64,000 bases of DNA from Lichenostomus cassidix (lineage: Eukaryota; Chordata; Aves; Passeriformes; Meliphagidae), in NCBI GenBank assembly GCA_008360975.2, contig CM039182.1, positions 106,444,443 to 106,508,442 of the forward strand, given 5' to 3'. The notes beneath the pieces are model-generated. The model had not been told where the DNA came from. It saw only the letters and a program-made list of their open reading frames with translations, and did no database searches. The position numbers and the translations under genes were made by a program. Below are positions 25,241 through 39,051 of the stretch, piece after piece; the first letter of the stretch is position 1; each line of letters starts with the position of its first letter.

Positions 25241-28200
25241 ATGGAGCCAGCCCAGAAACATTCTGTCAGCTAATTAGATGTTACCTATTAAATGCAGTGC
25301 CTTTAACCAACAGTCCTTTTTCACTTCACATACACCTCGTCATGAAAGCCACGTCTCGTCAGCAAATGATGGTATTTGGACTCTTAGTTTTGTTCACCAC
25401 TTCACCTTTAGCAGATGAGGCATTGCTTGGTGCTCGGGACGTGCAGCCTCAAGCCTGTTTTCTAGCCATGCTACAGCATACAGAGTTGATCCTTTCTTCT
25501 CACATATCTTCCCTGATATCTATATCAGGGAACATAAAAAGAGAAGGACAAAAAGACTGAAGCAGTGCTCGCCTCCCCCCGTAACACCTTTGTGCGAAAC
25601 AGAGAAAGCAACTGGTGTTGCCATAAGAGGGCACACTGCAGCTGTAGTTTCCACATAGTCCAGCAAACCTCTCCCAGGAATGAGAAGTGGCAGTTGCTTC
25701 CCCTCTGAAACTGTGCAGTTTGTACTGAAGAACGTGCAGGAGGCTTTCTATTAAGTTTCCCAAATGTCTGTTTGTCTGCTGGTTTCTCCCTCCCCACCCT
25801 GCCTTTCACACTTGCAGTCTGTCTTGGGCTGCTTTTAAGGGAAATTTTCAAAGCTTGCAGAAATGTTATGCTTAAAGTTAGTATTTTGGGCTACAGTTTT
25901 GGTGAATCTGTAATTTTTCTTGCATAGTGTATTAACTGCAGCAAGGGAGCAGAAGAGAGCAGGTACACACAAAGACATCCTGTCTTGGGGTGAAGAGATG
26001 CAGATCTCTCAGAGCATATGAGAATCTGGAACCATGTCAGCAGCAATTTTTGCAATGAGTCCCCATCCTTATATAGCTAAACCAATTCTGACACTAACAG
26101 TATCAGGAGGGCAGGAAAAAGTAAGAAAAGTGATCAATGGGCTGAAAGGGTCAACATGCAAATCAAGAACAGCAGGTGTTCTTCGGTTAAAATCATATAA
26201 AAAAAAACCAAAACCAAAACCCACAAGACTTGAAGGCCACAAACTTACCTGGCAGAGAGAATATAGCTCAATAGAAACAGGGTATAGGAAAATTGAAATA
26301 AGCAGAGGCTACGACAAATCTACTCCTTTCAGAACAAGAACAGCAAAGTCCTTTTGTAGGTAAGGTGGAAAAGTATTAATACATAAACCATGGGAAAGAA
26401 TCTGTTTATGACTGAGGGGTAGCTCTGATATACTTAACATTTTTCCCCTCCTAAGTGACTTGGATAAATATTCAGGACAGAGATAAAGGATAAATTACCT
26501 TTGTATTCAAACAGCACTTGGCATAAGGATAAAAGACAGCACCTGGTTTGACATGATCCTTGTTAGCCTGCTGCCTCTGCACTGTTTCAGCTACCTTCAC
26601 TCCCCAGGGTTGTTTGTTTTATCACCTTTCTAGCCAACAGCCCTCTAGTTTGAGTGCTGGCTTCTGTGACAGAGATCATACTTTGTTACACTTCCACACT
26701 TCCAGCAGAGTGAAGCTCTGACCTCTGGGTTATCCTGCTATGGTAACGCCTAATGACGATAATCTGATCTGCTGGTACAGAATTGCAAGTAATAAAAAGT
26801 GATGAACACCTAGGTCAAAGAGCAAAACTCACAGCCTTCCTAAATGCATTGATTAGGCTGTTAGGCCACATCTCTGTTTGCTGCAAATGCCACAGCTCCT
26901 ATACACTGATGTCAGCCTGGCTGCTGTCAAAAAGATGAAACTGCCTACTTTCAGGTATTATGGCATCACTTTTCTATACCACAGTCCCTTAAAAATACTT
27001 GGCCAATGCTTGCTGCTTGCAGATATTGTATGCTGTTGGCACACACTACATGTTGGTTTTCTATCCAGCTAACTGTGGAAATGGTCAGACATCCTCTTAA
27101 AAAGAGTCTAAGCCTTATGGGGTGTCACTGGCATGCTGTCACTTTACTACCTCCTGAACAAAGCTCCTAAGACTGATGACATGAATGGTTTTCAAATGCA
27201 TCACTGCAAACTCTGTCAGCTTGGTATAAATAATTGTCACAGACTGCTTAACCATGGTTGCTTTCCGCTGAGGGGCACTCATTTTCTCTTTCCCAAGTTT
27301 CGGGGGAGATAGCTAATCCAGAGCAAAGTGTCCGGCAGACTGTGCCTATGCTTGTGAGAAAACCAGACACTGAAAACAAGCATGTTGACAATTCCTTCTC
27401 AAGATCCCACAGTCTTTGTCTGTGTTGATGACAGAGAAAAGGACTTGGAGAACTTTGGCTCCAGAGCCCTGACATTAAGATTAAAGACATTTGCTTCTTC
27501 TAAGAAGATTTGCTGCTTTATAGAGCACAGTCCAATGGGGTAACCTCAATTCTGGTAACGAAGACTTAAAGCACATCATCTTGTAATTTGAAAAAACTTA
27601 TTTTTGCTATCACTGGATATAATCCTGACTTAACCTCACAGCACAACATTACAGCATTGTTTCCATATGTTAGGTTGACTGAGCAGGAGCAGAAGAAAAA
27701 GGAGATCCCATTTCTTAACAGAGATTAGAACAATTTATTGCTGTGTCTGGGACTTCAAGTTGTCCTTATAATTAGCAACATAAACTCCTGCTTCCCTTAT
27801 GAGATTGGTTTGCAACTGGAATTTGACAGACAGAAGCTATAATGAATGTTCTAAGAGGCTATTTAGGATGATAAATTGAAGAAAAAGCCCTAAAATACAG
27901 TGCAATTCCTAATGTGAAACTCTTAATGTGAGATATTACTTGCTGTGAAATGTCTTTTGAAGTGTCTGCTTTCATGCTCTTTACTTCACCATCTATTTTT
28001 ATACAAATTTTATTCTTAGCACAAACAATTTTCCCATAGTCCCTTTGAATTTATGTTAGCAGTGTCACACTGCACAGAAACACATCACCACCACTACTGC
28101 AGCATCCCTGGCAATTTATGTAGAACGTTGACTGAGACAGCTTCCAAGGCACCTCCTACTATGCAGATCAAGACATCTGTTTCCAGCAGATCTAGCCCCA

Positions 28201-31200
28201 TCCAGAGATTTTTTGAGCTGCCCTGCATGGCTATGAGAGGCATCACCAACCTAATCCCATGAGAGAATTTAATCCTCGAGTCATTCCTAGTGGAGCTACT
28301 TTGCATGCTTCATCTGCTACAGAGGCATCACTAAAAACAAAAAACTAATGCATGTGTATAGCATCATTACTACTTGTAAAGTGTTTCGTCAGCCTGGCTG
28401 TATTCTTTAAACCCTGGAGTCTCAGATCATGGTGTTTCCAGCTCTCAGAGTTGTATCAGATGATACCATGATGCCATGAGATTAAGAAAAAGAAAGACAA
28501 ACAAAATGTTTTTAATTTAAAACTCGTCTGATTTTAAAAGAGAATATTTTGATTCTGAATCTTACAGCACAACTGGCAGTATTTTGGATTTCACACACCA
28601 GTTATTGTGAAACTTTCCTACTGTTATGGCAAATCTGGTTGTCTTGCTCTGCCCAAACAGAGAGCACAAACCAAACCACGACAAACCTAACCTCCTTCTT
28701 ATTAAACAGCAGCTGTGTGTCCCCAAGCACTCATTAAAAATATCTTTCAACCCTAAACTCAAATCTGTGGGTGTAGGACAGCTCAATAATAACAGATAAC
28801 CCACTGCAGCCTTGTCAGGCAGGAGAGCTGGCACTAATGAGCCAGTGGAAGGGAGCTCTGCCTTACCAACTAAAAGCCCTTGTGACTGAGCAGGTTTTTA
28901 CAGCCCTGCTACCACAATGAAGGAGGGATAGGAGAGGCACAGCCACAGTGTAAATGTGTATAATCAGGATTTTACTTCTGGCACTGCTCTTTGTTTAGGT
29001 TCCCATGCAGGTCTCTAGAAGAAAAATAGCTGACCTACAGAAATAACCATGCCTGGGTTATACAGATGCCTCTTAAGCATCGACATCACTAGTAAAATTT
29101 GGTCTGTAAAAAAAAGAAAAGGAATTTAAAATATCCTTGTAGTTGTTTTTGTCTGTCTTATCACCACCAGAGGTGCTCTAAGCAGACAGAAGGATCCACA
29201 CACGGAGGGGAAAAAAAAGGAAGAAGAAGAAAAAAAATTATAAAAATAAAAAGGGAAAAAAATAAAATAAAGGGCTGTATTATTTGTGTTGATAATCTGA
29301 AGGAAAGGATCTGATAAGATATACAGTCATGGCTGATCTTCAGGACTTCCTGACCTAGATTGCATTCAAGAAGGTACAAAGCAGGTGACAAAAACCCATC
29401 ATGTTTCAGCGAAAGCAAGCTCTATTAAGTTTATTCAGTGCAGGTGTAATGATTTGTTACTTACAGGGAGCATTCATAGCTGCACATTAAATCAAACCAC
29501 AAGGAAAATGCTGTCTGTGTAACATCCATGAGAGCAGACAAAGCTTCCTCTTTTCAGATTTATCTGCAGCATAAACATTTTATGTTGGCTGGAGAAATGT
29601 TAACACTCGTAAGAGAGAAAATACCAATGTTCAGAAAAGAAAGATGGGAGTCAGGGTGCCTGTGTTATCTTCCCTGCTAAAGTTTACTATTAAATCTGTG
29701 GGGTAACAAGAGCACTTAAAGACTGCTTAGCCATTTGTAATATATGTATATCTATTATTTACATGTACACACATATATGTATATATATATGGATAATATT
29801 TACATTATATACATGCACATATATATAAATGTAAAAATTAGGTTATATATATGCCCGTATATAAACGTAATAGCAAAAATAGTTTAGACAATTCCTAGAA
29901 CTACAGAACTCAATATTTGAAAGCTGCTTTAGCTATAGAACTTCCTTCTGGCCACTGGAAAGCTTAGGGATTTGATGTGGATTTCCCACCCTCTGACTGC
30001 AAAACTGGAAAGTAGTGTATAGGTTTTCACCTCATGTTGTTAGGATTGTACACTTCCCAGTTAACCCTGAAACCTCAGATGTTTCTTTATTGACTAAGTT
30101 TGTGTTTGCAGGGATATAAAATGATGACTTTTCAGGCTCCTTCCATCATCCAAGGCTCCAGCTCTGCCATATATTACTGCCTGAATGTAAACTTTCTGCC
30201 TTTACACAATTTTTATATGTTGTTGGCACAAAAACTGCTGGCCCCTCAGACACTTAAAATGAGAAATTAATAGAGAAATGTAAGAACAAAAAGTTTTATT
30301 TGGACAATTGTCTCAAATATGTGGGTTTAATGTTAAATTCTAAATAATATCAAAATGTTGAGACAATAGATTCAGAAGACAAAGTTCAGTACATCATGAA
30401 AGAGAGCTCATGCAGACTGTGCATTTTATTATGAGAAATACAGTCTGAAATTAAAATGAAAACTCTGAATCACAAATTCAGATGCTTGGACCTTCATTGT
30501 AAAAACCTTAGCAGTCCCATAGGGTCCCAAATTCATTGAAGGGACAGTTGTCTGTGCAGGAAATATAGAGAAAAGGAGACCACGCAATGGAGGGTGCCAT
30601 CAGATCCTGCAGAGCAAACACATCAAACAGCCAGCAAAGTTAAAGCATCCTCTTTGACAAAGAAAAAAAAAAAAAAAGAAATTAATTGTTTTACTTAATT
30701 CCATACAATGTTTGAGGATTCAACCTGTAGAAAAAATAAAGCTAAATGTAGACAACCTGAAAAAACCAGAGCACTGTAAGAAGGAAAAAGACCAAATTAC
30801 CCCCTCCCCCTAAAACCCCCAAATACACAGAACAGTTTTTCTTACTAGGGGGATAATAAAATCATTTTGTCTTGACCTTTTCCTCACCACTCAGACACAA
30901 TAGCAATAGCTGCTATATATAAACCTTAGATGCTCTTCAGCTGTGCTCTACCAAAGCATATTTATTTTAACTCAGAAAGGCTAGTGGTAAAAGAAGTTGG
31001 GGGATATTTTATTTACACAATGATAAATTAACCTATGGATCACTTCTCTCAGGGTAGCTCTAGGAATGACTAGGATGCAGAGGGATCCAGATGGACTTTT
31101 TGACCTCTTTTGTTAAAGCTCCCTCCATGGCATTTGTTGGGCTTTTTCAAAGCTAAAAGGTTGGAGGACACAAAGCTTTATTCTCACATTTTAGTCTTGA

Positions 31201-33911
31201 GGCTAGAAAAGCTTCTGCATTCATGCCCTAGCAATGTTTGCCTCCAGTAAATCTGAAGTATGCTGGGCAGCTGTGGAAGGAGGGAGAAAAACAAAAAAGC
31301 CTTGTGTCTGAAACATTTGTGTTTGTGTGCATCCTTCTCTGTACAGCTGGTCTGACTCAGCTCTGAGAAGATGCTATGCAGCTGTTTCTCTGGAGCAATA
31401 CCTGTGGGCAAACAACAGCAGAGTCCAACATCTATGTACATCTTCCTGATCTCCAGAGTTCATTTTGTCCCTGCTCTGTCATCTTTAATCATTAAACATT
31501 AGGCTTTTTCTTACTGGATATTCATGCACATATGTTCAGAACTTACAGGGACAATCAGCCATTGTTCCAGTTTTCCTATTGATGTTTTTCTTGCAAATCA
31601 GAGCCCAGGGACTGGCCACAAGCCCAAATCCCATCTTTTCAAAACTGATTACCTCTCTGCTGGGACACTGTTTGCTCTACTGCAATTGTCTATGACTGGG
31701 TTTGGCTGGTGCAAACCTACTTCATCTCTTCAGGAAGTGAAGGCAGAATTCAGATTATGTACTGCACAGCTCTGGCAAGTCAAAGCAGATGAAATGCCCC
31801 CCTCTGGGGTAGCTCTGCTGCTGACTAGAAAAAGTGGCCCCAAGTCCAAAGTGGCAGTAGCAGCTTGAAGAAGCTCACAGAAGGAGGATCCAGAGACTAA
31901 ACTGTCTCATTCCAGCTCTGATGAGCTCGTTCAGCTGGAAAGGCAAAACAAAACAGAATATGCATGCATTCCTGTCTGAATACGGGAGCACAAGGCAGCT
32001 AGGCACTGAAATACCATGCAAATGGAAATAATAAAGTACTGGAACAGAAGAGTGGAGATATCACTAGGAACTATCAAAGGAAATTTTTGAGGAAAAATGA
32101 ATGACTCTCCAATGCACTGAGATTTGCTGTTCTAAAATAAAGAAACAACTCCCAGAGAAAAAATTGAGTTAACCCTGAGGTAGAGTGGAATAATGGTAAA
32201 ATATTTTTCATGCTAGAAAGTTCCAAAATGTCTAAGGTAATCAATTTTTTAATGGTTGAAATGTGGGGAAAGCAAGCCTTGTGGCAAATAAATTTTGGGA
32301 GGAAGAGCAGCAGAACCCAATAGGCTCCATGGTAGTAGGAGATGGCCATGACCCTGTTTCAAGCTGAAAGCCATATGGCTCAGAAATAAGTGGAAATAAA
32401 TGACCAAGTCATTAGGATCCTAGTGGGGCATGCAGCAATCTCAAACAGCAGCTGATGTTTCACAGTTTTACCCACTGGTCTTGTCCACTGCTGGGAAGAA
32501 GCAAACACAATGGCTGTGCCACGTTGTGCCACGCTGTGCATCCCTGCACCTTTCACACACAGGTGTGTGCACACATATACACATACATGCACACTTTAAT
32601 ATAGACACATCTATTAATATGAACCTCCAGGCATACTGTGAATTCCAGAGGATTTTATGAAGATTCACATCAAAAGGGAAATAGAGATGAAATATCACAG
32701 GAAGGTCATCGCGGTGCTTGAGTGGAGAATAGCAGTTGGGAACTCTATTTGCCAGGCAGACCCACAGAAAGCCTCTGCCTCTCCCCATTACACATGGCAA
32801 GGTGAGAGACAAACAATACAAGCTCCTTTTGCCTTTCCAAAGAATGTTGTGATAACTTTTTTTAGTGAGATTATGCCACAGTTGTTGTAAGGATTGTTTT
32901 TCTCACGAGGCAAGAAAGGTCAAAAGAAATTAATAGCCAAGATAACAGTTATCAGTCTGATATAAATAAAGAAGCATATAATGTTTGCAGTACACTACAA
33001 TCTGCAACAGATAAAGGAGTCTAAAGTTAAATTGGAGTTTAAAAAGAAGCTGATATTGGAAAAATCTACTCTCTAAGTTCTCTTTTTAAGCTTAGAATAA
33101 GGATATCACTCACCCAGCAGGGCTCAGCCTCTCCATTCAGTGGCTCAGATGAGATCCATCCATGTCCTCATACAACAGGGACGATGTTTTAATCCTGTGA
33201 TACCATAGTGCCAGAAGCTCCTAGGTAAGAGGTATTCTACAAAGATCTCCCTTGCCCACATTGCTGCTTTTTTGTCCTTCCCAGGACTCTTCTTTATTTT
33301 AACCCTGCAGACAGCTCCATCACTATGTGTTTGTCTTTGTAACTCTCCAGACACCTACATTCCTGTTTTGTGTTTCAAAATGTCAGAGTGGCTCCTTCCT
33401 TGTGACACCAAAATAATTTTACTAGTTCTGCCTAAATTCCCTTGGCAGCCTGTTTCAGTGAGGCACAAATCATGTGTGTAGTAAATTCTGTGCAACACAC
33501 AAGACACACTGTTGGATGGTGCCTCTAGAGCTTGGGTATGAAGATGCTGAAGGCAAGAGATGAAGCACTCCAAGGGGTGAATTTCAGGCATGAGCCATTC
33601 CTACTGATTAGATGCTATCCAAGGTGATGTCTTCTCATATTAGTAATTTTCAGCATCCTAATTTGTCTCCATTAATGTCATAGGAGGTAAACTTTGTATG
33701 CCAAACAAAGAGCTAGACAACTAGAAACATAAAAGCCACAGGATCTGATTTCCATTGCTGAGGCTCCTCATGGGAGCTTGGTCTCACAAGCTGTGTTTTA
33801 GTGAAAGTAAAGTGAAGTGACAGTATAATTTCTATCACTTTTCAAAACCTTAGCTCTGCACTAGTCCTATGAGTTTTTAAACCATCTGGCAAAATCAGTT
33901 ATGTACATATA
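25241..33911. other. Intergenic, no gene seen
   Basis: AT-rich unique sequence, apart from the TA-rich stretch annotated separately, with A-rich runs at 26200 and 30661-30680. No conserved exon was recognised. Confidence 0.6.
29735..29865. repeat. TA-rich low-complexity stretch
   Basis: ATATATGTATAT-type sequence with irregular units. The neighbouring region 29200-29275 is purine/A-rich low complexity. Confidence 0.8.
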
Positions 33912-34160
33912 TGTCCTGATTTCTGCTGGGATAGAGTTAAATTCCTCTCAGTTGTTGGTACAGTGCTGTGTTTTTGGATTTAGTAGAATAATGTCGACAA
34001 CACACTGATGTTTCGTTTGTTTTTTTTTAAATAAACTGCTCTTATCTCAACCTATAAGTTTTACTTTTGATTCTCCTCCCCATTCCACTGGGCTAGGAGT
34101 GGGGTAGGTGAGCAAGTGGCTGTGTGGTGCTCAGTTGCCAGCTGGGCTTAAACCATGCCA
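33912..34160 (+). mobile_element. Endogenous retrovirus LTR, internally deleted
   Basis: The left part (TGTCCTGATTTCTGCTGGGA, then GTACAGTGCTGTGTTTTTGG and AACACACTGATGTTT) matches the 5' portion of an LTR family widespread in songbird and related genomes. The right part (AACTGCTCTTATCTCAACCT, GTTTTACTTTTGATTCTC, AAACCATGCCA) matches its 3' portion. The two are joined across a T-rich stretch at about 34018-34030, so the middle of the LTR, including the usual promoter segment, is missing. No retroviral coding sequence is adjacent. It is a solo, inactive remnant. I found no clean target-site duplication. Confidence 0.75.
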
Positions 34161-37100
34161 GCATACCAGCATAATTTTTGCTTTAATTGGTTTAGCTCAG
34201 TTCCTTAAAGACAGTAAATCTCTTGCACAAGCACTTCTCTTCTCTGATGAATATTTTTCCACAGTAAATCATTCATTCTCTGTTGCACACACTTCTGGTT
34301 TCCTCTTAGAAATGTTTTATTGGTTAGATTTGGGATTTTTCGTTATATTTCATTCCTGAGCTTTAGGATCATTAAATGTTTCCAGTGATCACAAGATGCC
34401 TTTATTATTTTTTTGACATGTTTATTTGCAACAGGAGTGTGAGATACAGTAGAATACATGTGGGAATCAGATAATCATGTATTATTTTATAGTGTATTTT
34501 TCAGTAGATTATTCCAAATATTACATATGGATATTTTAAGTGCTATTATATTAGTTCTGGTATCATGGTGACTAAGCATTTAAACAATAAGCAGTCTTGT
34601 AGAAAAATCCATGTACACAGTTTGCTTTACCTCATTTGTCCTAAATTTCAGACTGCAACAGTATGACTTAGATCATATAAGTGGGTAGCAAATACCTCAT
34701 TCTGTATTTACACACTGTCTATTTAGAAAGTCCTTGAGAAACTGAGATACACACAGGCTGAACTGAGATACAAAAAAACTGTGCATGGTGTTGTCACCTC
34801 TCACCTTGAAGAGAACGACTCACAATGTAAATTCTCACATATTTTAATTAAAAATATTGGATGGTGTATAATATCCTGAATGTGTTACACAGACGGCAGA
34901 TACGATGTTTCAGAGCACAGCAGCAACTGCTCTGCCATCAAGCACTAGAAAGGTAGATGGCCATCTAACTTTCAAAGCACATACTGCAGCAATTACTAAT
35001 AATCAGAAATAAAGCACATTTGGAAAAGCTGATATGCAAATACACATGACAAGCCTAAACTCTGCATGAGATGAATCTCACTCCTAGTGCCACTGAAAGG
35101 TGGAATGCTTCAATAGGAGGGTTATGATGACAGCTCGAATGCTGCAGCGTTTCTTTTTATTTTTTTTTTCCTGAGAATAGTTAGAATTTGGGTGATAAAC
35201 TCCTCAGAGTACACACAACCTAAAAGGTATTTGTGTACTTCAATGGAATCACCCTTAGCTTCCATGCTTTCTTTTCTGAAACCCAGTGATTTAATATTAT
35301 GAATATGATTGTTAAAGTGCAAATATAGCATTGAAAACAATCATGCCTGCATGGAGGAGTGAGACTCATCCAATTTTTTGGGGCCCCAAAATGATGACAG
35401 ACTTGTCAGAGTTCTTGTGATATCCATCTGCCATCATAAACAAAAAAACATTTCCCACCAAACCCAAGAAATGTTGTAAGAGGACATCAATTATGTTATG
35501 AGGTGCAATATCAAGTTGAAGAGCTTTAGAACACAAATCTCACTCATAGTATCAAAGTACATATTTTAAAATAATAAAGCAAAAGCATTTAGAATCCATG
35601 AAAAGGTCATGGCGGTCTATAATTTAACCAATTTAACAAACTATTGTACAGTGATGATACCATTGCAAAACAGCTTAGAGGAGCACATATCCCTGGGCTA
35701 AATCAAGTCCTAATAGATGCTGAAGACTGATGTTCCCTTACGTGAATGGTGGTCTCTTGCAGCAGGACAGAACCACCTGTGATTACAGCCACCCCTAAGG
35801 ATTTACTTTAGGGTGGGTCATAAAACTCAAGCTGAATGCATCTTCTTCCAAAATTAAGTACCTTGCTGAAAGCCTCTAATTTAAGAAAAAATACAGTAAA
35901 GTGCTTGAAAGAAGCCATCAGGCCCCAAAAAAGCTCAGGATCATTTCCACTGTAGTCAGTGACAAACTCCTCCATGACTCTCCATCTGTGGGATCAGGAG
36001 AAGACCTACCACACACTGCTTTCCCGCTAATGTTTAATGGCATGGCATCATCCTTTACTGTCTGGTGCTCTCTACTTTAGTTTCCCTTCTTTTTCCAGAT
36101 CTTTTCAAAAGTCTCAGGATCTTATCTTCAATATTCTCTGACAGAGGCGTTCTGCTGGTTCTGGGACTGGCTCTGAGTGTTTGCCACACTTCATTAATAC
36201 AGAGTGTTTCAGGAAAAAGATCCTCCTAACAGACTGTCTGGTGCTATGCTCACATTATGCTCACCTCAGCAGCAGAATCAGGCTGGGTGAGGAAACAGAC
36301 ATCAAGCCATTTGTGTAAAGGACCCTTAAGCATAAAACAAATCACAGCTTCTTATTTAAATAACACAGTACCATGCAAAATTCACAAATTAAGGAGTGTC
36401 TTTAAATACAAAAAATGCAAACTTTTGCTTAAAAATCCACCGATTCTGTATGTATTACACTTTACCTTTTTAAGCCATGCAAAAGGTTTAACTGAAGTGT
36501 CCCTTTGATAAATACATAATTGGAACTATAAAAAAAAGCCAAATGAAATGCTTAGACAAATCCCCCAACAAGCTTTGCTCTTGCTCATCGAATCTCTTTA
36601 TCATGGTATTTATCCATCTGAGCAGAGGTCTAAAACCACACCTGTGTTGCCCTTCCTTGGGAGACTTAGTCCTTGCTGTGGGAAGGAGCTCTTATCTGCA
36701 ATTTGACATCATCCACTGCAGGTCCCCAGCCACGCTCATGCCCTTGACCCGTGATGCTGTCACAGTGTGGAGGCACAGCCAAGGACAGGTATCAGCTGTT
36801 TCACCAGACTCACCAGGCAGCTGCTGCTGGGATACTGCAGCAGGTACGTGACTGGGAGTGTGCCAGGAGTGGGGCTGTCCCTGGGTCACACAAGAAAGCC
36901 CCATCCTGTGCCCCTGTGTGCTGTTCTTGGGTGGAGTACGGGAGAGATCATGGTCCAACTGCAAATGCATGAAGGAGTCATGAACCTCATGCTCAGCGCA
37001 GGGAACTTGCGCCACACTAACAGGGTTTAAGACAAGAAGAATGTGAAACTTGAAAAAGGACGTGCTGGGACTATACAGTGCTGCAAGCTGGGATACTAGA

Positions 37101-38452
37101 ATTGCCCTTGGATCATAGTGCACAGATTTGAGGGTTGTAGTGGTTTATTATCTCATTAGAAACATCTAATTCCCTGTAATAAAGATTGCATGTAGAGTAT
37201 GTCAAAGAACAGATGAGGCCAATACAGCCCACAGTCAGGACTAATACTTTTTTCCCTGTCTTATTGCTAAATAGGCAGGGGTAGCTTTTCAATTTAAAAA
37301 TAAAAACTATATAATTACAGTAATAATACCATGCTCCTGACTGCTCTGCAGCTGCATATTGTAAAACTCAAAGCCACTGATCAGAAACAAAAGCAGTAAG
37401 TCAGTAACAGCTTTACAGAAATGTTCTGCTGGGGTGCTTATGTCTGGCAAAATACTTCTATAGGGGAAAGACTGTTTACTGAACATATTTCATGTCCTTT
37501 TCCCCTTAAGATACCCTGCAAGGACTTGAATCTCTTTCTAACAACAGATAAAGAAACCTTTGCCAGAGATGTAATTTATGACTATATGAACACTGGAACA
37601 AGCATGGAACCTGTTCAGATAGTTAGGCATCAGTTACAACAAAAAGCCAGAAGCAGTCATATTTTTATCATCTGTTATAAAAAAATATTTCCCAATCAGT
37701 GTCTCAATAAAGTTAAAAGTTAAAACCCCTCTACATTACTAATAAATTAAAAAACCCTATCTCCAACCATCTTGTAAGAAAATAGGTAAGTAATTTAAAC
37801 CTTTAGTTTACATAAATTAGCACAGAAATGCGTATTCAAACAAGTGCACTGAAAACAGATATGCCTTCTTTTGTTCTGATATCTCTTATTTGAGTTATTA
37901 AGTAACAGGAAAGCCTTTATATTCTTTGCATGACCTTGAGAGTCTGCTAACACTAAATGGTCAATAGTCAAACCCCAGGAGAATGTTTCACCAGATAGAC
38001 AATGACAAGAGGGAGCGTGAAGTACAATCAACTGCTTTGCAGCCTTATTACCGTACACTTCAACATTCCATTTCAGAATATTTACTCTTGGGGATGATGG
38101 TAATGTATTTATATGGCAAATCACATGAGTGAAATTTGATGGGTTGATAGAATTTTTTTTTAAAAGCCTGTTAAAGTATCATTTTTTCAGAGGTAGTTTT
38201 CAAGGCAATAGTGATGTACATGAGTGGAAACAATACTCCTTTGCTTGACTGTGGATAAAACTCTTAAATAGTACTGGTGCTGTCCCTGAACCTCACAGAG
38301 AATGCTTAATGGGTAAGATGTTTTAATTGGAGCTGACAACAGCCAATTAAGTGTCAGAAGAACAATCTGATAAGTAGGTCTTCATGTCTATAGGCATTTC
38401 CTGATATGTCTTAACTGTCAATCTGAATGTTACACATCTCTATCTTAATATC
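34161..38452. other. Intergenic or distal AQP4 3' UTR
   Basis: AT-rich sequence with no repeat recognised and a GC-richer patch at 36700-37030. Part of it could belong to long AQP4 3' UTR forms, but nothing in the sequence proves this. Confidence 0.5.
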
Positions 38453-38685
38453 TTTATTGACTGATTTATTAAAGGAGAATGCTTTCAGATCTTTTTCTGA
38501 CTTTGGGGTTGCTCCAGAAAGAAGGAAAGGAGAATACTAGGAATAAGTCTAAATTTGGAATAATAGATGGGGAATCCTAATTATAGCAAAGTCCTAATCT
38601 TCCAACTGAGCAGGCGTATGGTTTGGTGACACCACTCCATGCAGCTGCCCACACTACACCTTTCAAGAAGTGGAAGATGCTCAGT
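38453..38685 (-). promoter_or_regulatory. AQP4: AQP4 3' UTR with tandem poly(A) signals
   Basis: Downstream of the extension stop, two AATAAA hexamers lie 12 nt apart on the minus strand (38470-38465 and 38458-38453) in an AT-rich stretch. They would end a short 3' UTR of roughly 320 nt. Mammalian AQP4 mRNAs usually have much longer 3' UTRs, so distal sites further left (for example the AATAAA complement near 37143) may also be used. Actual use is not visible from sequence. Confidence 0.45.
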
Positions 38686-38772
38686 CTAGAGGAGATCTGT
38701 TTCTTTAATGGGTGGAAGGATATCTGTGGACGTGCTAGCAGGCTGCTCTCTGCTTTCAGTGCTTCTTGCTAG
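38686..38772 (-). other. AQP4: Predicted AQP4ex readthrough extension
   Basis: After the stop TGA the frame stays open for 28 codons (38772-38689) and ends at TAG (38688-38686). With the residue inserted at the stop codon this adds 29 amino acids, the length reported for mammalian AQP4ex. The extension starts L-A-R-S-T-E-S-R-E-Q and ends I-K-E-T-D-L-L. The stop and next codons read TGA-CTA-G, the motif known to drive readthrough in AQP4, MAPK10, OPRK1 and OPRL1. The open length alone is not significant. The motif together with the matching length is the argument. The mammalian extended form anchors AQP4 at perivascular end-feet; that the bird form does so is inferred. Confidence 0.75.
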
Positions 38773-39051
38773 TCATACAGAAGACAACACCTCGCTGGAT
38801 GGATCTCTTCCCTTCTTGTCCTCACCCCTGTCGATATCAATCACATGAACTATGCCAGGCTTCAGGATCAGGTCATCGGTCTCTACATGGCTCCTGTTGT
38901 CATCCACCTCGATGTACTTCCCCTTGGAAGGCTGGCTAGCCTTGCCAAAGACATCTTTGAAGCGGCGCTTGAGTTCAACGTCTGGGCAATAGACGTATTC
39001 ATACAGAGCACCGGCAAGGACTGCTCCAATTATTGGTCCCACCCAATACAC
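38773..39051 (-). CDS. AQP4: AQP4 coding exon 5 (last, C-terminal tail)
   Basis: The acceptor TTTTTTGCAG precedes GTG at 39051. The apparent methionine upstream is a TTG inside the intron, so the exon proper starts V-Y-W-V-G-P. It encodes the rest of membrane segment 6 and the cytosolic tail. The tail includes [21 protein letters not shown] and the PDZ-binding end V-L-S-S-V. The stop is TGA (38775-38773), followed at once by CTA-G, the known efficient readthrough context of AQP4 mRNA. Confidence 0.96.
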   Translation of the reverse strand: MYWVGPIIGAVLAGALYEYVYCPDVELKRRFKDVFGKASQPSKGKYIEVDDNRSHVETDDLILKPGIVHVIDIDRGEDKKGRDPSSEVLSSV

